This document shows, piece after piece, positions 55,578 to 64,000 of a DNA stretch of 64,000 nucleotides. The stretch's first letter is position 1. Each line of letters opens with the position of its first letter. The notes beneath the pieces are model-generated. The model worked only from the letters and a program-made list of their open reading frames with translations, searched no databases and was not told the DNA's origin. Made by a program: the position numbers and the translations under genes. Origin of the DNA: Alligator mississippiensis. Taxonomy: Eukaryota; Chordata; Crocodylia; Alligatoridae. The DNA is taken from contig NC_081837.1 of assembly GCF_030867095.1 (NCBI RefSeq), forward strand, positions 19,078,001-19,142,000, read 5' to 3'.

Positions 55578-58500
55578 TGAGGAGGGGCAAGCTAGTTTTA
55601 AAACATCATCCATTCCCTGAGGGCTATTGTAGCAAAGTCATGGTACAATTGCTCTATCTAGGAATCTGTGTGCAGCCGATGCCAGATTTCAAATACTTAT
55701 GAGGAAAAGTTTCGTGGGGAAAAGCCTCTTACAAAATTCAGTACTGGAAGAACAACCTAATGAATTTTCTTTCCCCCTCCCCTGTCAAGTTTGCAAAGCA
55801 GATCTTGCTGTCTTCACTCCCTGTTTATCTACAGTGCAAAGGAGCAGAGATGGTTTTTCTCACCTAGCTGGTGAGAACTGCAAATACTAAGGAACTCTTT
55901 AGAGGCAAGATTGCTTTGAAGTCAGAATGGGAATTTAGTAAATAAACTACTTTTCCTTTAGCTTTCTGCAGTTCAGGGGACCTGTCCTCTTCAATCACAC
56001 TTCTTGAAATACTTTTCCCTTCCTTAGCTACTTGTAACACCTTTATCCAGTCCTAGAACTGGGTAAAGATTAGAGAGGAAAAATCCTCTGCTTTTATTTT
56101 ATATTGTTTGTACATTTGATAACACGTGGATAGTGTCAGTTTCTCTGTAGTGCACACCTTTAATTAACTTTGTCAGGATGAAGAACAACAACATCTTCCT
56201 TGTGCCTTTTGGCTGAACAGAACTTCTTATATTAGCCTTTTTTTTTTTAATCCACATAAAATGCACAGGGGTGTATATGCTGGCAGTTTTTCTGTCACAA
56301 TTGTGCTTTACTTTTCTAGCTGCATTTTACTTCCATCATCACAATGATCTTTAGCTGGAGAGAGACTGTAGATATTAGAGCCTTAGATAACATCCATCAA
56401 ATCCTGCTGGGCCCAATAATAGCGCAAGGGAGGTTTTTTTTTATGTTTGGATGCTGTATTTATGCAAAATGATGTTGTCACTTGTGTGTTTGACCTGGTA
56501 CATCAAGTGGCACTGGGATTTTTCAGAGACCTTCAAGGGAGAGATTTGGGCATTCACTGAATTTCAGTGAGTTAAGTGCATAACTCATAGGCCCCTTAGA
56601 GAATCCCAGGCTTTGTCCAGCTGTGGCAAGAGCTCAGAATCTTAAATTCTCCTTTAATGGCTTGAAAGAGTGAATGGCATGGAAACAATCCCTTCATCAA
56701 CATGTGGGTGTTTGAATGATGAAGGGCTAGTTTGGCCCAGCCGTTTAATGCCATCTGTATGTTCCATATCTAATGTTTTAACCCCCTTACAACACCTTCT
56801 TCATATAAAACAGTGTCTTGAAATTGAGAGGTTTGGGATTCTATACAGCTAGATGTTGGCTCAGAGAGCTGCTTATGGCAGTTTGGAGTCCTAGGGTGCT
56901 GAAGTCCCATAAGGTTACTTTTCAATGAGGAAAATCAGAGTTGCAGAATCGGTCCATAAAAAATCCAGGCTTGCCCTGTATGTGTGACATCTGCTCGCTG
57001 CTGCCTTCCGCAGGCTTCCTGGCTGTCCTGGGGGTAGGTGGATTGATGACTTCAGTCATGACAGGCAGTGAGTTTATATGAATTAGTGACTGGAGAAAAT
57101 CAATGCTTGTATTTTTAATAAGGTTATGTGAACTGTTGGAACAGAGATGGAGGTTTGGGATGAATAGTCCATCCTTTACAAGACACTTCCACTGGGCTCA
57201 GTTATGCAGTAGATCCGTCCATCAGCTGGGATTCTAAAGGAACCTGTTTCCGCCCCTGGGCCATCATTAGTACTTTTGATTAAAGCTGGTGGACAACAGC
57301 TTGAAAAATCCCTCAGTAGATGATCCTTTAAGTATATTTCCTAGGGATACATGTAAGATCCCTTATGTCTGATAAACTCTAAATGTAATTCCAGCAGGAA
57401 GCAAAGAAGGTAAATTTCTTCAAGTTTTTATGTTGGAAAGCAGGGGGACATAAAACTGTCACTGATTTTTGGCAGCTTGGGAGTACCAGGTTTGATGGAC
57501 TCTGTTTGTGGTGATCATTTCCCACTATTCTATGTCCCACAGCTGTTTGTCATTTGTGTACATATCAAACCATACAACTACTGACTTGCCCAGAATTTCC
57601 TGCAATCAGTAATAAATCAGGGCAGGTGGTGAAAAGCCAACTTTTTTTGCTCTTTCCAGCCAGAGAAGAGAAGGTTCTTACTGCTCTTCTTGTGCTCTTT
57701 TTAGAGGAAGTAGAACTTAGGTGTTTGGCTTTTACGGGGGCAAGGCTGGTAGCTGGGACTCCCCCTAGATGTTTAGGGGACCTGTCAACTGAATGATCTC
57801 TTTCAAGATGTGTGTGTTTTTTTTTCCCATTCTGCCCTGAATTAATACCAGGCTTTCACATGATGTTTGCTTGGATACACAGTGCCCTTTCGAGGCAGCT
57901 GGTCCTGTCCTTTGAAGCATAAGGAGAAGACCTTTTTTCCTATGTTTGATTACAAGGCTGCATGTGGAGTAGCCCAAGAAGATATTTGCTTGTGGTCTTT
58001 TCAGTTTCACTGAGAGGGGACAATTTTTTTAGCAGGAATTAATAAGGCTTTGCCTGTCCTCCCTCCTGAATCCAGCACCTTGACCAGAACAAACCACTGT
58101 GGTAAATTAACCTTCAGCTGTCATGAATGACCATATCTGTTTCTAAAGCATTTACACTACAGTTCTGCATTAAGTTAAGTGAAAATGGGAAAAGTATCAA
58201 AGGCAATGATTGTCCCATTTTTCTGGGTTAACCGCTTCAACCAGGCTGGGGAATCTTAATAAATCATCTCACCTACCATCCAGCAGAACAAACCTAGAAT
58301 AGCCTACCTGATCCCAAGGAGGGTTAAGTGGAGCGGGTGTTACCTGTCATAGGTATCCTCCAAAAATTCAACAAGGCAGCAACACAAAACTGATTGACAC
58401 ATTCATTCCTGGCAGCCCTCTCTGGTTTTTGGGGTGTATTCATAGGAAGAGTGTTGATTTGAGGAGCAAGGTCAGGGAGGGGTGCAGAAGGCATCTAGTG

Positions 58501-61300
58501 TATTTATTTATTTATTTATTCTGTCATTAGTTGTACTTTGTACATCCTTATCTTTTAACAATGACCAGGGTGAGAATTTATCCATTTCCAAGGGCAGAAG
58601 GGTTGTCTATATAACATTTAACCTCATTACAGTCTTTTATTAAAGGCATCAGTTAACCTGACTAGATATATTTTACCAGCCTCCTGTGATGGGGTCCACA
58701 GGGATTTTGTCTGTATCTGCTATAGATTAATATATTCATTTCTTTCCTATTCAGAAAGTCCAGCTCATCACTGCTTTCCCCAATGTGAAATTAAATTGGT
58801 TGTGTTGCTGTGAAGCTGATCACCAAGTGCTATATAAAAAAATACACCAAATAAGTGTCATCTTTGGGTAAACACCAATATTTACTAACAAGCTCCTTCT
58901 CTTTGATCTTGGGCTTTCACTAGGTGAAAGCAGGCCTGACTGGAAATTTTAAACAAAGAGTAGCTATCCAAGTACAAACAGCCTCTATCCCTGCAGGATA
59001 TTCTCTTTCATGTACAAAGGTGTACCCAGCTGGCTAGAGCCCTTTTTTCTTAACTCATTCATGTTTTCTTGGGAACAAAAAAGTCTTCCTCTTCTTTTGA
59101 TGAGATGTGAGAATGCAAAGCAGCTGCCATTTCGCATAAGCATAATGTTTAGCTTACGGCAAGAAATCCTCATTTCTAGTGTGTATTGGGTTTTTCTTTC
59201 CGGGGAGATGGTAAATATTTCTTCAAGAGAAGGCAAGAGGGGTATAGGATGGAAACCTCCTCTTTAATGATACATACATCCAGCATGATGGGTTTTTATT
59301 GTCTCTAATCAGCTGCCTCTCTGCCACATGGTACATCATTCAAGTTGGTTGCTGCATAGAGTAATAACTCCATCTGCAGTCTGCTGATTGCTGGGTAATT
59401 GAGCAAAGACTGGGATGTGCATTCCTACCAATCCAAATCTTCCTTATTTTTCTGTTGTCTGGCTCTAAATTACAGTGACCTTGTTAGCAGCAGACATTTG
59501 CCCTTACAGTAATATTTTGTTATGAAGGAGTCATGCGGCATTTAGACTTAAGTGTTCAGGTGCCACACTACTAATATAGAAATCCATAAGAAGGAATGCA
59601 TGTAGATGTGTGCAAATATACCCTTAAGCTGGGCATCCTAAAACTTCACATTTTTGTTATTCTTTAAAATGTAATAGCCCATTTGACTTAGAAGGCACTG
59701 CCTTTTGAATAGGTTTACATTGTGGCCTTTCAGCCTTTGTAGTAATCCTTTTTCCCCCTCTCCCCTCTGACTAAGATGGGCAACATCTGGCTTTTCTTTT
59801 TGATTTATTCAGAAGCTGCTCTGTAGCGCTTATTAGGGTAGCTTCTCAGCTTTGCAGACCTGAATTAACTGGAACTCTCAATAGTTGTCTGAAGCGGAGA
59901 AAGAAATGACTCTGTTCACAGTCATGTGAGGTCCAGAGTACCTGGTGCTTGTCCAGTGTCCTCCATGAAACTGAAGAGAACCCAGGTCCTTTCCCAAACC
60001 TGTTGCTTGATCGCAAGACAACTCTTTTCTTTCTCTTTACTGCCCACCCCCTTGGTTCAGAACCAATGTGAGAATAAGTATGGAATTCGGAGAGTCGCCA
60101 GCTTAGAAGTATAGACTCTTTCTGGTCATTTTCAATCTCATGGCTTCCTTTGTTATACTAATAGCTTTGTGTCAGCTTGGTTTAGGAAAGGCATCTCAAC
60201 TACATTTGCCTTATTTTCCTGAGACAGTATCTTCATTTTTAAAAAACCTCAGTTTTAATGCTCTAGTGTGCAGGGTTATGTCACCTGAATTCAGTATAAT
60301 TGTGCTACTTCCAGAGATGGCAGATCTTACTGGGTCTGTTAGTATTGTTAATGAGAGAGGCTGGCACTTAATGGAGGAGCAAAAGGTAACTGGGCTCACC
60401 TGGCTCTGACTATTGGAGTATCTTCAAACACTTGTAATAAAGCTCCTGGTTTCAGTGTCATGAAATCTACTTATTACTGTTAATGGTGATCCTAGTTCAT
60501 ATGTTCCTAAGGAACTGTTCCTTGGTGTGCACAAGATGCTGGTACTGAAGTTTGTTCTTGCATTTTGAAACCCTGTTGTAGATGGGCTAATCACCAGCCT
60601 TTTCAGTAGTCCTGCATGCAAAATGGTCTCTGGGTTGTCTCCATGGCTATTAGAAAGTAAACCACAAGATGGCAGTCTTTTAAAGTAGAACATGAACTCC
60701 ATTTGGACGAGAGAAGATCTTATTCTATAATTACTTCTCTTGGGGTTCAGGACATAGAGATGTTTGACTTTTTTCAGGAATTGGAAAGGTAGCAGGAAAG
60801 CACAGTATAAAATGCATCCTGGCCCATATCAACCTTCTCGCTTTTAAACCCAACAGTATTTTTCTGTCCTGATATTGGTCATGTTGCTACCATTGGTAAC
60901 TTTTAATCTTCAGAGCAGTCTCTGTAGACAACTTCCCTAGATTCCATGCGTCTTGGGCTCAGTTGGCCTCACTCTTTTTGATTGGTGCCTTCAGGATGTA
61001 GTATTGCATGTTAGTCTTGCACATTTCTCCTCTTCAGGCTGTAGTAACACTTGGTACCATTCTCCTAAGTGTGGCTCTGGCAGTGTGACTGAGCACCACA
61101 TGGCAGGGTTCCACATTTGCATCTAGGCTTCCCATGGGGTTAGGTTACTAGAAGAAAAATGTTACGTTCTAGGCCCTGCAAACCTAGGTTCTTGGCTTAG
61201 AGCCGAGTTCGTTTTTTAACACACCACCATCAGGCCAAGCTAGACTGTCAGTAATATATGTGAAACCTTGTCCTCAGGTTATACAGTTAGTGACTCCTCT
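55578..61300. other. AP2B1 intron 5, ordinary sequence
   Basis: About 5.7 kb without a supported gene or bounded element. An ATTT tetranucleotide run lies at about 58501-58520. No adaptin exon was seen. Confidence 0.45.
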
Positions 61301-61339
61301 GCCAGCCCATTATCTTCAGTCACCTTCTTTTCTGTCCTT

Positions 61340-62035
61340 GTTATTCCATTGTTTGAAGCAGGTGTTGATTCCCAAGAAGGGTGGAAATCCAGACTGGACT
61401 CTGACTTGTGTTGGACCAGATGAGCTAAAAGGAATAGAATGTCTGTAATCAGCTCTAACTTCTATCCCAGGGAAAATCCTCGAATAATTAATCAAGGAAT
61501 ATGTATGCAATAGGCTTGCAGAAGGTGGGATTCTGAACGACAGCCAGCATAGCTTCGTCGCCACGCTGGCTCGAGAGAGTCCAGAGAAGGGCCACCCATA
61601 TGATCAGAAACTTGCATGCCAAGCCATATGAGGTAAGGCTGAGGAGGGACCTGGGACTCTTCAGCCTGAAGAAGAGAAGGCTGAGAGGGGACTTGGTAGC
61701 AGCTTACTGCTACATCAGGGGTGTATATCAAGGGCTCGGTGAACAACTGTTTACCAGGGCACCCTTGGGGAAAGCCAGGAGTAATGGCCACAAACTCCTG
61801 GAAGACTGTTTCAGGCTCAACATTAGGAAAAACTTCCTACCACAGCCATGGTAGGAAGCCTGTGGAATAAGCTGCCTCCAGAGGTGGTGCAGTCACCTAC
61901 CCTGAAGATCTTCAAGAGGAGAGTGGACAGTGACCTTGCTGGGGTTATTTGACCCCACTTGTCTTTCCTGCTTGGTTCAGTGAGACTGGACCCAATGATC
62001 TTCCGAGGTCCCTTCCAGCCCCTTCCAGTGTATGA
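61340..62035 (+). mobile_element. CR1 LINE, internally deleted
   Basis: Plus-strand CR1 copy. The left part (61340-61575) shows an early reverse transcriptase block with GKILE and then NDSQHSFV. It passes abruptly into the C-terminal coding block at 61575, with RATHMIRN-like and LGLFSLKKRRLRGDLVAAY motifs, so most of the palm is missing. A frame break follows near 61850, before a NKLPPEVVQ-like stretch. The 3' end has CAATGATCTTCCGAGGTCCC and finishes near 62035. Confidence 0.88.
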
Positions 62036-62599
62036 ATCAGAGCAGATGCGCAGTGAGTGTGTTAATGACAGGGTTCTTTTGTTAGTTTCTATTCACCAGT
62101 AAATATCCAGCTCATTTTGTTACAGAATACATGCATGACAAGCACTGAAATGTTCAGTGGCTGTAACAGCACCAAGATAACAACAGCCAAGTGAGTGTGC
62201 AGGAAGGAAGGAAGCTTATATTGCAGGCCTTCTGAAATAGGGATGGTCTTTTGATTTTGTGCTTGTTTGTGCAGGGCCTAACACAATAGCATTTTTGTCC
62301 ATGAGTAGGGCTCCTGAGCTGTACAGTAATACAAATACTAAATTGTCTTGGCTGGAGGTTGATGCAGACAGCTTGGCTGATGGGAGAAAACTGGCTGGGA
62401 TTAGACACTATGCAGTTGGGACACCATTTTCCTCCTATGCAAAAGCACCCTCTTGGTTTCTAATCTCTTTCCTTTGCCAGTACCTTTATGATCAAAGAAT
62501 TCAGGAGTTGTGCTGATATGCTGAAACTCCTGTATTCTCTTGATGAGCATAAAGAGCAATTATAAAACCAAATGGTTTCGCAGAATATTACTTTTGCTG

Positions 62600-63015
62600 G
62601 GGTGATGCCGTTGTCCTGATTCTTGGCAGAGAAGAAGCGTCTTTGCTTGTGACGGTGAGCGGAAGCTGCTGGGAGGGGCTGCAACTGAGGGGACTCTCAG
62701 CCTGGGCAGCTGCTAACTCTGGGTCCTGGCAGCTGCAGACACTGGGTCCTGGCAACACATCTGGTGCTGGAACCCAGTTGGCTCTCGACAGCTGCAGGGT
62801 CTGGCTGCAGTCTCCCAGCCCCAGGAGTGTGTGAACCCTTGGGGCTGGGAGATGGCAACTGCCACTGTCGCCCAGCCTCCAGGATTTAATGCATCCCCCA
62901 AGGCTGAGAGATGATGGCAGCCATGATCTCTCAGCCCTGGGGTTTTCATGCACCCCCAAGGCTGGGAGCCCCTCAGCTTATGGGGCCCCCAGCCACAGGA
63001 GTTTGTTTCTTGCTG
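62600..63015. repeat. GC-rich degenerate tandem repeat segment
   Basis: Short units recur: TGGGTCCTGGCAGCTGCAGA and relatives at 62720-62760, and a CCCCAAGGCTGRGAG-type unit at about 62897 and 62954, with reverse-complement relatives nearby. It is probably a repeat interior and noncoding. Confidence 0.5.
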
Positions 63016-63074
63016 ATGCAGGAGGAGCCTAGAATCAGGCAATAAAGTGTGATGAGATCTAATATGCAGTTCAA

Positions 63075-63123
63075 CAATCATGTCTCCTGCTATGCATGTG
63101 TGGCATAGCAGGAGGCGTGATTG
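63075..63123. repeat. 21-bp hairpin
   Basis: Arms at 63075-63095 and 63103-63123 match at 19 of 21 positions around a 7-nt loop (ATGTGTG). The core CTCCTGCTATGC against GCATAGCAGGAG is perfect. There is no downstream T run, so it is not a typical terminator; it could be the centre of a foldback element or a small structured RNA. Confidence 0.75.
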
Positions 63124-63129
63124 TATGGA

Positions 63130-64000
63130 TTACATATTGGATCCCCATTGTGCCTTTACCTGCACTTGTAGAGGGGCCCTGAGTCTGGGCACTCTTGAGA
63201 ACTGGATCAAAGAAGCTTTAGTTGGTGGGACTGTTTTCCTACAACAAAATGAAAGGGTAATTGTTGCACAGGTAGGCATACCTGTGATATATTTAATCTG
63301 GATAAAACAAGGAATTGTGAACATATGGCCTTGTGAGCTAGTGAACAGAGCATCTATCTGGCCCAGCTGGGCTTGAACTGTTTGCTGCCCCCTGCCAGGA
63401 TATCTTTTCTGCTGTCGTCAATCCATCATTAACCTTATTCAGTAGATTAAAGCTATGACAGTTGTAGCTGCCTGTTTGGCAATCACACCTATGTTTTGCT
63501 GTGGGACCTAACCCTCAGCATGCTATTTGGACACTTTATTCCATTTAATACCTTATACAAGTTCCCCTTTCACCACAGAGTTTCTCCTGACAAACTATAT
63601 GAGTAAGCTGAAATAGTACAAGCTAATTAGCAAACTTACCAAGCTATAGTATAGAACACGTAATTAGACTCATTTTGTTGTGCCTAGATCTTCTTCTGGC
63701 ATTAATGGTGTGTACTGAGAAGAAAGTGCATCCAGGTCTGACAGCTGTGTAGGTGCTTTGAGCTGGTAAACCCATCAGGTTGATTTAATTGATCCGGTCT
63801 AGCAGCCTAGAGCTTATATCACTCCTAGATCAAGTTACAAACCCATTTAAGATGGGCTGTTACCACTCTGGTCCTTTTCTCTTTCCAGCTATAACCTTTA
63901 CTTCCTTTTGGTGATCTCCTGGGGAGGTGGAACTCAGTAGTGTCCGTTTGATCAGTTCAGTTAGTTGATCTCTTTAGGGCAAGAGAGGGATGGTTTTTAC
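63130..64000. other. AP2B1 intron 5 to window end, nothing recognised
   Basis: No exon, element end or RNA gene was supported. If AP2B1 is complete, the intron continues past the window. Confidence 0.4.

Noticed and set aside
50815-64000. Possible AP2B1 exon 6 (expected to begin VANAVAALSE)
   Set aside because: No sequence encoding this or the following LTALNECTEWGQ block was seen on the plus strand up to the window end.

Overview
The window looks like nuclear DNA of a reptile, most likely a crocodilian or possibly a turtle. Evidence: CR1 LINE copies with the 3' end style of these groups (a terminal run built on TTTCATAGAT), many short hAT-type elements with 8-bp target duplications, a PIF/Harbinger-type MITE, Ty3/gypsy LTRs, and spliced host genes. 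The species call is inference; no search was possible.

Three host loci can be supported. (1) Plus strand, right half: the 5' part of AP2B1 (beta-2 adaptin of the AP-2 clathrin adaptor). A CpG-island promoter lies at about 37.8-38.6 kb. Four exons follow at 42128-42185, 45744-45849, 47207-47342 and 50569-50814, with good splice sites and matching phases. No further exon is seen to 64000. The reading frame is open, but it differs at about seven positions from the AP2B1 sequence I remember as nearly invariant among vertebrates. (2) Minus strand, 35.8 kb down to 15.6 kb: a decayed long-form Schlafen (SLFN) gene in at least five exon blocks, from SLFN core to C-terminal helicase part, with stops, frameshifts and an eroded Walker A. 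In mammals SLFN14, PEX12 and AP2B1 are neighbours, so this is the same syntenic corner; I see no PEX12. (3) Minus strand, 28.46 to about 24.2 kb, inside the long gap between Schlafen blocks and on the same strand: a GC-rich chain of eight short exons whose splice phases fit exactly and give a 150-codon open coiled-coil protein that I do not recognise, followed by weaker STQ-rich segments.

Layout: 0-1.6 kb, nothing recognised; 1.65-3.4 kb, broken Ty3/gypsy element split by an LTR; 3.6-6.8 kb, two minus-strand CR1 copies, one next to a large GC-rich foldback; 7-15.6 kb, repeats, a solo LTR and hAT fragments; 15.6-18.6 kb, Schlafen C-terminal blocks; 18.9-22.4 kb, broken gammaretrovirus-like ERV (minus); 22.8-29 kb, GC-rich coiled-coil locus with a CTAA-type satellite; 29.5-30.9 kb, inverted-repeat copy and a young-looking CR1; 31.2-35.8 kb, Schlafen N-terminal blocks; 36-37.7 kb, repeats; 37.8 kb to the end, AP2B1 promoter, exons and repeat-rich introns. 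A 291-bp segment just downstream of the promoter recurs 3,989 bp away in intron 2 with only about three differences. The loci do not form a pathway; the theme is a living housekeeping-type gene beside an eroding Schlafen locus that collected mobile elements and an unidentified gene.
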